The notes beneath the pieces were generated by a model. That model was not told the origin of the DNA. It saw only the letters and a list, made by a program, of their open reading frames with translations, and made no database searches. Positions 42,391 through 50,678 of a DNA stretch of 64,000 nt are shown piece after piece (position 1 is the first letter of the stretch; every line of letters begins with the position of its first letter). This DNA is from UMGS1370 sp046957575 (GTDB lineage Bacteria; Bacillota; Clostridia; Lachnospirales; Lachnospiraceae): positions 1 to 64,000 of the forward strand of contig JBKUOG010000007.1 in the NCBI GenBank assembly GCA_046957575.1. The letters are read 5' to 3'. Made by a program: the position numbers and the translations under genes.

Positions 42391-43236
42391 TTATGAAATC
42401 CGGTAAGCTGCATAAACCTGGGTGGTAGCCATATCGGAATGCCCCAGCATGGCCTGCACCGCCTGAATATCCGCCCCGCTTCTTAGCAAATGTGCTGCAA
42501 ACGAATGCCGGAGGGAATGTGGGGTGATGTCTGCCTGAATCCCGGCCTTTTCCCCATAGTATTTAATAATCTTCCAGAATCCCTGACGGGTCATTGCCTT
42601 TCCGTTGCAGTTTGTAAACAGCCAGCAGCTTTCCTGCCCTTTTAAAAGTTCTGCCCGCGCCTGTGTCAGATAGGCATTAAGCGCCTTTGATGCCTTTTTC
42701 CCAAAAGGAATCGTCCGCTCTCTCTGGCCGTCCCGGCATACCAAAAATCCCACACTCAAATTGATATCTTCTAATTTCAGATTGATTAATTCTGATACCC
42801 GGATTCCAGTCGCATATAACAGTTCCAGCATGGCCTTGTCTCTAAGTTCTTTGGCGTTTTTTCCTTCTGGCTGGGCCAATAATGCCTGCACCTCTTCTAC
42901 TGTCAAAATGACCGGAGCTTTCTTTTCAACTTTAGGCGCTTTTAAAAGTTCTGCCGGATCCTGCCTTACCTTTCCTTCTTTAAATTCATAATGGAAAAAT
43001 GCCTTAATCGCCGCCAGTTCCCTGGAAATGGTGGTAGTAGCCTTTCCACTTTTTTCCAAATATAAAATATAGGAATTCAGACTGGTCTTTGAAACTTTGT
43101 CCGCTTCTGTAATTCCCTGTCCTTTTAAATATTCTTCCAGCTGCATCAAATCTCTCTGATAAGATATTTCTGTGTTTTTGGAAGTTTTCTTGATATCTCT
43201 TAAATAGAACACAAATTCCTGAATTTCTTCTGTCAT
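42391..43236 (-). CDS. XerD-like tyrosine recombinase, shortened C-terminus
   Basis: Site-specific recombinase of 281 aa with an N-terminal SAM-like domain (1-85) and a catalytic domain with Arg in ATGIRVSELI, HSLRHSFAAHLL and the Tyr nucleophile in TTQVYAAY. Two oddities: the beta-hairpin where XerD carries GKGNKER reads RDGQRER, lacking the usual lysine, and the protein stops eight residues after the usual tyrosine region, about 15 residues short. It may be the XerD of this strain with lineage differences, or a decayed paralogue. It is monocistronic. Symbol left empty for this reason. Confidence 0.8.
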   Translation of the reverse strand: MTEEIQEFVFYLRDIKKTSKNTEISYQRDLMQLEEYLKGQGITEADKVSKTSLNSYILYLEKSGKATTTISRELAAIKAFFHYEFKEGKVRQDPAELLKAPKVEKKAPVILTVEEVQALLAQPEGKNAKELRDKAMLELLYATGIRVSELINLKLEDINLSVGFLVCRDGQRERTIPFGKKASKALNAYLTQARAELLKGQESCWLFTNCNGKAMTRQGFWKIIKYYGEKAGIQADITPHSLRHSFAAHLLRSGADIQAVQAMLGHSDMATTQVYAAYRIS

Positions 43237-43383
43237 ACCTGTCTCCCTGCCCTAATTCCCTTTTCCTCTGACTGCTGCCAAAACAGGCGCAAAATAAGCC
43301 TTTGACCTACATTATAGCGATAAATTCTGATAAAATCAAACACATTTTTCCCACATTTCTCCCACTTCCTGCGTACTTTACAT

Positions 43384-43432
43384 AAAAAATACAACATATT
43401 GAACGAAAAGTCGAACACGTTCAACATGTTGT
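43384..43432 (-). terminator. terminator after the kdgF-isomerase operon
   Basis: Minus-strand stem of 15 bp with one mismatch (43418-43432 with 43391-43405; ACAACATGTTGAACG core) followed by ATTTTTT. It ends the transcript from 44700. Confidence 0.75.
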
Positions 43433-43463
43433 AAAATTCAGGTAAAATTTTTTATCTGCTGAT

Positions 43464-44306
43464 TCACACTTTCTCATAGATTTTCTGCAAAAACTCTACA
43501 TCGCTGTGATACCGCTCTTTGTTCGAATTTTCCAGCAGCATGGTAATGTGGGGTTTTTCCTGCTTTAAGTGCTTCATAAGGGGTTCATACTGGAACAATC
43601 CCTCTCCTACATGTCTAAACACCTGATTGTTCCCGTCAAATACAAAATCCTTTATATGGAGCATGGTAATCCTGTCTCCATAATAAGCAAATGCCTTGTC
43701 AATGACTTCTGTCTGGCATTCAACCTCCTCCGGATGGATCAGGTTTACAGAATCCAAAATCACCTCTACGTTGGGAGAATTGATGTCATCTAAAAAGCGT
43801 TTCATCATAGCCGGACTGTACAAAGTGTGATCAAATACCCCTTCCACTCCGACAATGACACCCAGTTTCTCTGCTGCTGACACAATCTCTCTCATGCTCT
43901 TTAAAAGTCTCTGATACGCAGTTTCTGTAAAGGTCTCAGCAGTTACCTTCATATCCGGATCCAGACGCCCAGTCTCAGTTCCCACCATATCCGCGCCAAT
44001 CATTTTGGCATATTTTAAGTGTTCAATAAATTTTGCCACTTCCGCCTGCCGCCTGGACTCAATAGGGTGAATTGGATTGATATAACACCCTAAAACCGCC
44101 ACATGAATCTCATTTTTCTCCAGCAAAGACGCAATATATCGGCCAAATCCTGCACTGTAATGACCTGCGGAAAAGTCATAATCCGAAATAGATTTTGCAA
44201 AGGCAAGCTGAATCTCATGGATCTTATTTGCCCGCACTTCCTGAAACAACTCCTCCATAGGCATCTTCGGGCAAATATCATGACAGCGCATGCCAAAACT
44301 CAACAT
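43464..44306 (-). CDS. sugar phosphate isomerase/epimerase-like TIM-barrel protein (second)
   Basis: Xylose-isomerase-like TIM barrel of 280 aa with metal-binding segments VGVEGVFDHTL, EVILDSVNL, MLHIKDFVFDG and ITMLLENSN. It is not a close copy of the isomerase at 9302-10120. ATG 44306 follows AGGAGG. It lies 20 bp after kdgF, so it is probably part of uronate metabolism as an isomerase or epimerase of a 4-deoxy or keto sugar acid. Exact reaction unknown. Confidence 0.85.
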   Translation of the reverse strand: MLSFGMRCHDICPKMPMEELFQEVRANKIHEIQLAFAKSISDYDFSAGHYSAGFGRYIASLLEKNEIHVAVLGCYINPIHPIESRRQAEVAKFIEHLKYAKMIGADMVGTETGRLDPDMKVTAETFTETAYQRLLKSMREIVSAAEKLGVIVGVEGVFDHTLYSPAMMKRFLDDINSPNVEVILDSVNLIHPEEVECQTEVIDKAFAYYGDRITMLHIKDFVFDGNNQVFRHVGEGLFQYEPLMKHLKQEKPHITMLLENSNKERYHSDVEFLQKIYEKV

Positions 44307-44326
44307 AACTTATCCTCCTGTTGCAA

Positions 44327-44662
44327 TTATTTCTCAGCCGCTATAAAATCTTCCCGACAGGGATTAAAAATATCCAGCAGTTTGGTGTTTTCCAATGCTA
44401 CTACGCCATGTACCACATTGGGCGCCACGTGGTAAATATCTCCGGTTCCCAGAATCTTATCTTCTTTTCCTTCTTCCTGATAAATCAGAGAGCCTTCTAC
44501 AATATAGCCCATCTGCTCATGGGGATGGCTGTGCTTTGCTCCTACAGCACCTTTTTCAAACTGCAGTTCTACCGCCATCAAATTTTTGCTGTAAGATAAA
44601 ATCTTGCGGACTACGCCTTTGCCCAAATCCGTAAGCGGAATGGTTTTGTTTTCTGTGTACAT
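44327..44662 (-). CDS. kdgF: KdgF-like cupin, pectin degradation protein
   Basis: Single-domain cupin of 111 aa. KdgF converts 4,5-unsaturated galacturonate to linear 5-keto-4-deoxyuronate, the substrate of KduI. Visible family features: VVRKILSYSKNLM, FEKGAVGAKHSHPHEQMGY with the metal histidines, and PNVVHGVVALENTKLLDIF. ATG 44662 follows AGGAGG by 6 bp; the frame extends to 44728 without a site. It has its own promoter and is cotranscribed with the TIM-barrel gene. It links the GH105 enzymes to KduI. Confidence 0.8.
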   Translation of the reverse strand: MYTENKTIPLTDLGKGVVRKILSYSKNLMAVELQFEKGAVGAKHSHPHEQMGYIVEGSLIYQEEGKEDKILGTGDIYHVAPNVVHGVVALENTKLLDIFNPCREDFIAAEK

Positions 44663-44699
44663 ATGACACCTCCTAATTCTTTTCTTCTCTGATGACACT

Positions 44700-44728
44700 A
44701 TTATACTCTTTTTTGCGTCTGCATCCAA
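44700..44728 (-). promoter_or_regulatory. kdgF promoter
   Basis: Minus-strand -35 TTGGAT (44723-44728), 17-bp spacer, -10 TATAAT (44700-44705), about 38 bp before the kdgF start. The -35 is identical to that of pectin operon 1. Confidence 0.65.
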
Positions 44729-44754
44729 TCCATTTTTTAGGTTTATTATAGCAA

Positions 44755-44782
44755 TTTAGGGCAGGTTTTTGCCTGCCCTAAA
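44755..44782. terminator. hairpin downstream of guaB
   Basis: Eleven-bp perfect stem (44755-44765 / 44772-44782; AGGGCAGG core) with a T-rich loop. It lies between repeat copy B and the kdgF promoter and may terminate guaB; no long T-run follows. Confidence 0.45.
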
Positions 44783-44797
44783 ATTCACTGTCTATTT

Positions 44798-44948
44798 GCA
44801 GCAGCTCAGCCATGCATCTTCTTGCCAGCTTACGCGGACAAGAAGCATCTGGCATCCGCCCTATGAAGATTCAGACAGGAAAACTCTTATGAAAACAAGC
44901 TTTCAACGCTTTTTTCCTGTCTGAATCTTCGCATGGCTGAACTGTTAC
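44798..44948 (+). repeat. 151-bp structured intergenic repeat, copy B
   Basis: Same order and orientation as copy A: left end CAGCTCAGCCATGC, hairpin with CTTCTTGCC / GGACAAGAAG, then GAAGATTCAGACAGGAAAA pairing with TTTTTTCCTGTCTGAATCTTC, right end GCATGGCTGAACTGTTAC. The left terminus is degenerate beyond CAGCCATGC. It lies 12 bp after the guaB stop. Confidence 0.88.
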
Positions 44949-44960
44949 GTCTATTTTCTA

Positions 44961-46415
44961 TCAGGTATCTACACTGTAGTTTGGAGCCTCTTTGGTAATA
45001 TGGATATCATGGGGATGACTCTCTTTTAAGGATGCGGCTGAAATCTTAACAAATCTTCCTGTCTCCTGAAGTGTCTTGATATCCTGTGCACCGCAGTATC
45101 CCATACCGGAACGAAGACCGCCTAACAGCTGGAATACAGTATCTTCTACCAACCCCTTATACGCTACCCGGCCTTCTACGCCCTCCGGAACCAGCTTCTT
45201 TGCATCGCTCTGGAAATAGCGGTCCTTGCTGCCGTTTTCCATAGCCGCAATAGAACCCATGCCACGGTATACCTTATACTTACGTCCCTGGAACAGTTCA
45301 AAATCTCCAGGGCTCTCATCACATCCTGCAAACATGCTGCCCATCATACAGACACTTCCGCCTGCAGCAATTGCCTTGGTAACATCTCCGGAATACTTGA
45401 TGCCGCCGTCTGCGATAATTGGAATATCATACTGTTTTGCTACTTCATAGCAGTCCATAACTGCAGAAATCTGCGGTACGCCAATACCTGCTACCACACG
45501 AGTGGTACAGATGGAACCAGGTCCGATACCTACCTTAACTGCATCTACGCCAGCTTCAATCAAAGCTCTGGTTGCGTCTCCGGTTGCTACGTTTCCTGCG
45601 ATTACAGGAAGGTTTGGATATGCTTCTTTAATCATTCTCACGCAGCGCAGAACGTTGGCAGAATGGCCATGGGCAGAGTCCAATACCACTACGTCCACAT
45701 GTGCCTTTACAAGCGCTTCTACACGCTCCAATACATTGGCAGTGATTCCTACTGCTGCGCCGCACAGAAGGCGTCCCTGGGCGTCTTTGGCAGATAACGG
45801 ATATTTAATCTGCTTTTCAATATCCTTAATGGTAATCAGGCCCTTTAAATTAAAGTCCTTGTCCACGATTGGAAGCTTTTCTACTCTGGCCTTTGCCAGG
45901 ATTCTCTTTGCCTCCATCATGGTAGTGCCTTCCTGAGCAGTTACCAGATGTTCGGATGTCATGCACTCTTTAATCTTTTTGGAAAAATCTTCTTCAAACT
46001 TTAAATCGCGGTTAGTGATAATACCGACTAACTTTTTGCCTTCTGTAATCGGCACGCCGGAAATGCGGAATTTCCCCATCAACTCATCTGCATCTTTTAG
46101 TGTATGCTCTGGAGAAAGATAAAATGGGTCGGTGATAACCCCGTTCTCAGAACGCTTTACCTTATCTACTTCCTCAGCCTGCGTCTCTATTGACATATTC
46201 TTGTGGATAATGCCGATACCGCCCTGTCTTGCCATGGCAATTGCCATCCGGTGCTCTGTAACCGTATCCATGCCTGCACTCATCAGCGGAATGTTCAGTT
46301 TGATGGTTTTTGTGAGATAAGTGGTTAAATCCACCTGGTTGGGAATTACTTCCGAATAAGACGGCACTAAAAGCACGTCATCAAAGGTAATGCCTTCGCC
46401 AATAATTGTACCCAT
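44961..46415 (-). CDS. guaB: inosine-5'-monophosphate dehydrogenase
   Basis: Enzyme of 484 aa oxidising IMP to XMP in GMP synthesis. N-terminal barrel start (EGITFDDVLLVPSYSEV), a CBS pair at about 95-200, the active-site cysteine loop GPGSICTTR, then MGSMFAGCDESPG and the flap. Length is normal. It has its own strong promoter at 46498-46526. Repeat copy B lies directly downstream. Confidence 0.97.
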   Translation of the reverse strand: MGTIIGEGITFDDVLLVPSYSEVIPNQVDLTTYLTKTIKLNIPLMSAGMDTVTEHRMAIAMARQGGIGIIHKNMSIETQAEEVDKVKRSENGVITDPFYLSPEHTLKDADELMGKFRISGVPITEGKKLVGIITNRDLKFEEDFSKKIKECMTSEHLVTAQEGTTMMEAKRILAKARVEKLPIVDKDFNLKGLITIKDIEKQIKYPLSAKDAQGRLLCGAAVGITANVLERVEALVKAHVDVVVLDSAHGHSANVLRCVRMIKEAYPNLPVIAGNVATGDATRALIEAGVDAVKVGIGPGSICTTRVVAGIGVPQISAVMDCYEVAKQYDIPIIADGGIKYSGDVTKAIAAGGSVCMMGSMFAGCDESPGDFELFQGRKYKVYRGMGSIAAMENGSKDRYFQSDAKKLVPEGVEGRVAYKGLVEDTVFQLLGGLRSGMGYCGAQDIKTLQETGRFVKISAASLKESHPHDIHITKEAPNYSVDT

Positions 46416-46484
46416 TCTAAATTCCTCTCTTTCTTATAATTTGGCAACTGTTCCAAAACAGTCCTGGTTTTCCCTGTCTGAGGG

Positions 46485-46526
46485 TTATTAGTAATAAATA
46501 CTAGCAAATTTTATGTGGTTTGTCAA
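46485..46526 (-). promoter_or_regulatory. guaB promoter with start-site palindrome
   Basis: Minus-strand -35 TTGACA (46521-46526), 17-bp spacer, -10 TAGTAT (46498-46503). A perfect palindrome TTATTAGTAATAA (46485-46497) abuts the -10 at the expected start of transcription. A small stem (ACTGTT/AACAGT, 46447-46463) lies in the leader. No purine riboswitch is visible. Confidence 0.65.
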
Positions 46527-46629
46527 ACCTAGTCTGACAGATAATTCATTCTATTTACTTATCATTATCTATCATTTATTTGATAGTTTACTTAGTTAGC
46601 AAAGCGCCGCGTCAGTTTAAAAAAGACAT

Positions 46630-46670
46630 CAAAAAACCGCCTTTCTAATAATCTCTATCAGAAAGGCGGT
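46630..46670 (-). terminator. terminator of the DUF6106-like gene
   Basis: Stem ACCGCCTTTCT (46636-46646) with AGAAAGGCGGT (46660-46670), followed on the minus strand by TTTTTTG. Confidence 0.85.
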
Positions 46671-46675
46671 CTTAC

Positions 46676-47173
46676 TTATAATACGACTTTTCTTGGGGTT
46701 GTATTGCGGATGCAATGGAGCAGACGCTCATTTGGTTCAAAGATTACTTTCATTCTCTGCTGGCCCGCCTGGTAAAAAAACACATATTTTTTTACATCAC
46801 TGCGTCCGGAAGAGCAGTCCACCGTCTTCATCCCCGGCGCTTCGTAATCTTTTAAAACATAAGAATCTGCAGGAGCTACCATAAGCAGGGAATCCTTGTC
46901 GCACTCTAATACCTTTTTTCGCTTGTTCTGGTTCATAATCCGATCAATGGAAAGCTGTCCGTCAATATACAGATATTCAAACTCTGTATTCAGCCGCAGC
47001 ATCACAAAATATGCTGCCACGCCGACTAAAAGCAAAACCAAAATTCCAAAAATGGTGGTTATTGCAAGAAACAGCGCCACTGCAAAGAGAATGCCCAGTA
47101 AAATTTTAACAGGTAAGGCATAAGGCGGATTCTTACGTTTTACTAGCTGCTCTACATATGCATCTTGAATCAT
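46676..47173 (-). CDS. small membrane protein, DUF6106-like
   Basis: Protein of 165 aa with two adjacent hydrophobic helices (about residues 22-62) and a soluble C-terminal domain of about 100 residues. The layout (short N-terminus with VEQLVKRK, helices, then EYLYIDGQLSIDRIMNQNKR) resembles the DUF6106 family of clostridia, named here from memory. Function unknown. It follows groEL by about 30 bp, so it may lie on the groESL transcript, and ends at its own terminator. Confidence 0.65.
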   Translation of the reverse strand: MIQDAYVEQLVKRKNPPYALPVKILLGILFAVALFLAITTIFGILVLLLVGVAAYFVMLRLNTEFEYLYIDGQLSIDRIMNQNKRKKVLECDKDSLLMVAPADSYVLKDYEAPGMKTVDCSSGRSDVKKYVFFYQAGQQRMKVIFEPNERLLHCIRNTTPRKVVL

Positions 47174-47204
47174 TGGTAAACTCTCCTTTTTACTGGGAGA
47201 ATGA

Positions 47205-48827
47205 TTACATCATTCCGCCCATTCCTGCTCCAGCTGGCATTGCCGGGGTCTCTTCTTTAATATTAGCAACTACAGACTCTGTTGTCAACAGGGTAGATGC
47301 AACGCTGGTCGCATTCTGCAGAGCACTTCTGGTTACCTTTGCCGGGTCTAAGATGCCTGCCTGAATCATGTCTACATACTCTTCTTTATAAGCATCAAAT
47401 CCTACTCCTACCTCTGCTTCGCGGACCTTGTTGATGATAACAGCGCCCTCTAAGCCTGCGTTTGCTACAATGTGGAATAAAGGAGCTTCCAGAGCCTTTA
47501 AGATAATCTGAGCGCCAGTTCTCTCATCGCCTTCCAGAGTATTCAACATGCCCTTAACCGCTTCTGCTGCATGTACATAAGCAGAACCGCCGCCTGCAAT
47601 AATACCTTCCTCAACTGCTGCCTTGGTAGCTGCCAGAGCATCTTCCATACGCAGTTTGGCCTCTTTCATCTCGGTTTCTGTTGCAGCGCCTACGCGGATT
47701 ACAGCAACGCCTCCTGCTAACTTAGCCAGTCTCTCCTGTAATTTCTCTCTGTCAAAATCAGAAGTGGTCTCTTCAATCTGAGCGCGGATCTGAGCAACTC
47801 TTGCAGAAATCTCGCTCTTCTCGCCGCAGCCGTCTACGATTACGGTATTTTCTTTCTGAACCTTTACAGATTTTGCACGTCCTAACTGATCCATGGTCAC
47901 TTCTTTTAAGTCTAATCCTAACTCTTCAGAAATCACCTGGCCGCCGGTTAAAATTGCAATATCCTTTAACATCTCTTTTCTTCTGTCGCCATATCCCGGA
48001 GCCTTTACAGCTACTACATTAAAGGTGCCGCGCAGTTTATTAACGATTAAGGTGGTAAGAGCCTCGCCCTCAACATCCTCAGCAATGATTAACAGTCTGG
48101 ATCCGGTCTTTACAATCTGCTCTAACAGAGGAAGGATATCCTGAATATTGGAAATCTTCTTATCGGTAATCAGAATGTACGGATCGTCTAAGTTTGCCTC
48201 CATCTTATCCATGTCGGTGCACATATATGCAGAAACATAGCCGCGGTCAAACTGCATACCCTCTACTAAATCCAGTTCAGTCTTCATGGTCTTGGACTCT
48301 TCGATGGTAATTACGCCGTCCTTGGAAACCTTTTCCATAGCGTCTGCTACTAAATCGCCTACTTCGTCATCAGATGCAGAAATTGCTGCAACTCTTGCAA
48401 TCTGCTCCTTGCCTTCGATTGGTTTGCTCATTTTTGCAATCTCTTCTACAACTGCCTCGCAGGCTTTCTTCATTCCCTTTCTTAAAACGATTGGGTTAGC
48501 GCCTGCTGCCAGGTTCTTCATACCTTCGTTAATCATTGCCTGAGCCAGAACCGTTGCAGTAGTGGTACCATCACCTGCTACATCATTGGTCTTGGTAGCA
48601 ACTTCTTTTACTAACTGTGCACCCATGTTCTCAAATGCATCGTCCAGTTCAATCTCTTTTGCAATGGTCACACCATCGTTGGTAATTAACGGAGCGCCAA
48701 AAGATTTATCCAAAACAACGTTGCGTCCTTTCGGTCCCAGTGTTACACGAACAGTATCTGCTAACTGATTTACACCAGCCTCTAATGCTTTTCTGGCTTC
48801 TACGCCATATTTAATTTCCTTTGCCAT
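47205..48827 (-). CDS. groEL: chaperonin GroEL (Hsp60)
   Basis: ATP-driven folding chaperone subunit of 540 aa. The family opening (KEIKYGVEARKALEAGVNQL), the ATP-binding GDGTTTATVLAQA and the flexible Gly/Met tail ending GMGGMM are all present. Second gene of the groESL operon, 40 bp after groES, under the CIRCE-controlled promoter. Confidence 0.98.
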   Translation of the reverse strand: MAKEIKYGVEARKALEAGVNQLADTVRVTLGPKGRNVVLDKSFGAPLITNDGVTIAKEIELDDAFENMGAQLVKEVATKTNDVAGDGTTTATVLAQAMINEGMKNLAAGANPIVLRKGMKKACEAVVEEIAKMSKPIEGKEQIARVAAISASDDEVGDLVADAMEKVSKDGVITIEESKTMKTELDLVEGMQFDRGYVSAYMCTDMDKMEANLDDPYILITDKKISNIQDILPLLEQIVKTGSRLLIIAEDVEGEALTTLIVNKLRGTFNVVAVKAPGYGDRRKEMLKDIAILTGGQVISEELGLDLKEVTMDQLGRAKSVKVQKENTVIVDGCGEKSEISARVAQIRAQIEETTSDFDREKLQERLAKLAGGVAVIRVGAATETEMKEAKLRMEDALAATKAAVEEGIIAGGGSAYVHAAEAVKGMLNTLEGDERTGAQIILKALEAPLFHIVANAGLEGAVIINKVREAEVGVGFDAYKEEYVDMIQAGILDPAKVTRSALQNATSVASTLLTTESVVANIKEETPAMPAGAGMGGMM

Positions 48828-48867
48828 GGTTCCTCAACCTCCAAAATAAGATAGTTTAAACGAGTGA

Positions 48868-49152
48868 TTACTCAATTACTGCTAAAATGTCATTCTGTTT
48901 TACGATTACATACTTTTCTTCATCTACTTCTACATCAGTTCCGGAATACTTGGAGTAGATAACTTTATCTCCGGCCTTTACCTGCATGGTAATCTCTTTG
49001 CCGTCTACTACTCCGCCTGGGCCTACTGCTACGACCTCAGCCTGCTGTGGCTTCTCCTTTGCCTGTCCCGGCAGTACGATACCGGACTTGGTAGTTTCTT
49101 CAGCTACTAACTGTTTTAATACAACTCTGTCAAATAATGGTACTAACTTCAT
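48868..49152 (-). CDS. groES: co-chaperonin GroES (Hsp10)
   Basis: Lid of the GroEL chamber, 94 aa. It shows LVPLFDRVVLKQL at the start, the mobile loop ETTKSGIVLPGQAKEKPQ, and KVIYSKYSGTDVEVDEEKYV. First gene of groESL; ATG 49152 with AAAGGAGG. Controlled by a CIRCE operator. Confidence 0.98.
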   Translation of the reverse strand: MKLVPLFDRVVLKQLVAEETTKSGIVLPGQAKEKPQQAEVVAVGPGGVVDGKEITMQVKAGDKVIYSKYSGTDVEVDEEKYVIVKQNDILAVIE

Positions 49153-49204
49153 TACAAAAATCCTCCTTTATATCAATCTGTTGTTTACTTTTCTTTCTGG
49201 TAAA

Positions 49205-49247
49205 GTTATAACACTCATTATTAGCACTGTCAAGAGTTGAGTGCTAA
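49205..49247 (-). promoter_or_regulatory. groESL promoter with CIRCE operator
   Basis: Minus-strand -35 TTGACA (49228-49233), 17-bp spacer, -10 TATAAC (49205-49210). CIRCE inverted repeat TTAGCACTG-N9-GAGTGCTAA spans 49221-49247 and covers the -35; one base of one arm departs from consensus (G for C). HrcA is the expected repressor; its gene is not in the window. Confidence 0.92.
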
Positions 49248-49473
49248 TTTAATTATAAAAAATTTGTTAAATCCTGGTTTTCCTGATAACGGGACAGAAT
49301 TTCCGCCTGTTTTACGGTGCTGTACAGTTGTCCCCTGCTTATTATATGCAGCGGCAGGAGGATACAGTACATTTTTTAGCGGCAAAACCATTCTGCCGGC
49401 GCTGCGCCATGCCAGTGTTTTGCTCTGGCAGGAATATTGATGCAATCGCCCGGTTTCATTTTGTAAAACTCTT

Positions 49474-49624
49474 GTAACAGTTCAGCCATGCGAAGATTCA
49501 GACAGGAAAAAGCGTTGAAAGCTTGTTTTCATAAGAGTTTTCCTGTCTGAATCTTCATAGGGCAGACGTCAGATGCTTCTTGTCCGCCACAGGCGGGCAA
49601 GAAGATGCAAGGCTGAACTGTTAC
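49474..49624 (-). repeat. 151-bp structured intergenic repeat, copy C (inverted)
   Basis: Same element as A and B in the opposite orientation: GTAACAGTTCAGCCATGCG at 49474, long stem GAAGATTCAGACAGGAAAA with TTTTCCTGTCTGAATCTTC, then hairpin CTTCTTGTCCGCC / GGCGGGCAAGAAG, ending GCAAGGCTGAACTGTTAC at 49624. Length is 151 bp as in copy A. It lies between groES and the gene at 49932. I see nothing I can support in 49248-49473. Confidence 0.9.
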
Positions 49625-49931
49625 AAACTCTTTCCTTTTTCATTCGATTTGTTGCAAATATGCCTTTTCTTTTTTATCAATCCGTATTACAATAGCAGGT
49701 AAGACGTTGGATACCGGATTGCTTCGCACAATGTGCTTTTGCAATCCTTAAAAACATTCGTAATTCGCTCTTTTTTCTGAAAAAAGGCTTCTTACTCATG
49801 TTTTTGGCGGGTCCCAAGGTCAAAATTCCTCCTGCAAGCAAGCTTGCATTGGATTTTCGGCCTTTTGTCCCTGGTATCACAGGTAATAAATGTTTTAATT
49901 TCAAAGTAAAGACTGAAAGGAGTTAATTTTT
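49625..49931. other. intergenic stretch without a supported gene
   Basis: About 300 bp between repeat C and the next gene. A 75-codon minus-strand frame (49677-49904) has no ribosome binding site and a composition unlike its neighbours. The ribosome binding site AAAGGAG of the next gene lies at 49916-49922. Nothing else is recognised. Confidence 0.5.
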
Positions 49932-50582
49932 ATGGCAAAAAATCATATTGGAAAGGTGCTGGCATTTGTGGCCGGAGCTGGCGCTGCGGCAGCAGGAATC
50001 GCTTACTTTGCCAGATACAAATCTTTCCATAAGGCATTAGAGCGGGATTTCCATGATTTTGAGGATGAAGACTTTGAGGATGGCGAGCCTGAGGAAACTG
50101 ATGGAGGAGCTGAAACCAGAGAAAGGGACACGCCGGCAGATTTAAATAATCCTTCCCAGCGCAATTATGTCTCTCTTTCCTCCAGCAAGGACGAGTTTAA
50201 GGCAGCTGCCAAAGATGTCAAAGAATCTGTAGAAGACGCCGCAAGCGCTGCCAAAGACGTGTTAAAAGATACGGCTGCTATTTTAAAGGATACTGCACAT
50301 GATGCAGTCAGTGCTGCGGTGGATACTGCCCACATCGCATCTGCAGCAGTAAAGGACACCTTTGATTCTTACAGAGACAGGTACTCTGAAACGGATATTT
50401 ACAGCGACGCAAAAGCCGCTTCCCAGATTACAGAAGCAGCCGATGCATTTGCAGAGCAGTTAGACAAATCCTGCCCTAAACAATCCGAAAGCTGCGAACC
50501 TGCCGCAGATACGCCGGATTTTCAGGAAACTGAAACGGATGGACTTAACGAAGGCGTTAAAGTAGAAGAAATAACCGAATAA
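49932..50582 (+). CDS. membrane-anchored, Ala/Lys/Asp-rich helical protein
   Basis: Protein of 216 aa, not recognised. One N-terminal membrane helix (about 8-27; GAGAAAAGIAYFARY) is followed by an acidic stretch and then a long Ala/Asp/Lys-rich helical region with short repeats (AAKDVKESVEDAASAAKDVLKDTAAILKD is interrupted here only by composition) resembling YtxH-type or apolipoprotein/LEA-like proteins. It may protect or organise the envelope under stress, by analogy only. Good start with AAAGGAG. Repeat copy C is upstream and a strong terminator follows. Confidence 0.7.
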   Translation: MAKNHIGKVLAFVAGAGAAAAGIAYFARYKSFHKALERDFHDFEDEDFEDGEPEETDGGAETRERDTPADLNNPSQRNYVSLSSSKDEFKAAAKDVKESVEDAASAAKDVLKDTAAILKDTAHDAVSAAVDTAHIASAAVKDTFDSYRDRYSETDIYSDAKAASQITEAADAFAEQLDKSCPKQSESCEPAADTPDFQETETDGLNEGVKVEEITE

Positions 50583-50605
50583 CGGTTTCTGTCCGTAACT
50601 GTTCA

Positions 50606-50650
50606 GGACGGTGCTTCCTGTCATGCTTTGCCTGACAGGAAGCACCGTCC
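50606..50650. terminator. bidirectional terminator, 18-bp perfect stem
   Basis: GGACGGTGCTTCCTGTCA (50606-50623) pairs perfectly with 50633-50650, followed by CATTTTC on the plus strand. It ends the convergent transcripts of the helical protein gene and trkH. Confidence 0.8.
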
Positions 50651-50678
50651 CATTTTCTTAAATACATCTCTGAAGTTA

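Noticed and set aside
43412..43422. LexA-like box CGAAC-AC-GTTC before the xerD gene
   Set aside because: The spacing is two bases instead of the four of Gram-positive LexA sites, and the bases form the loop side of a clear terminator stem.
46416..46500. Purine riboswitch upstream of guaB
   Set aside because: The leader shows only a short stem and no conserved purine aptamer loops.
49677..49904. 75-codon minus-strand reading frame upstream of the 49932 gene
   Set aside because: No ribosome binding site and no recognisable protein features.
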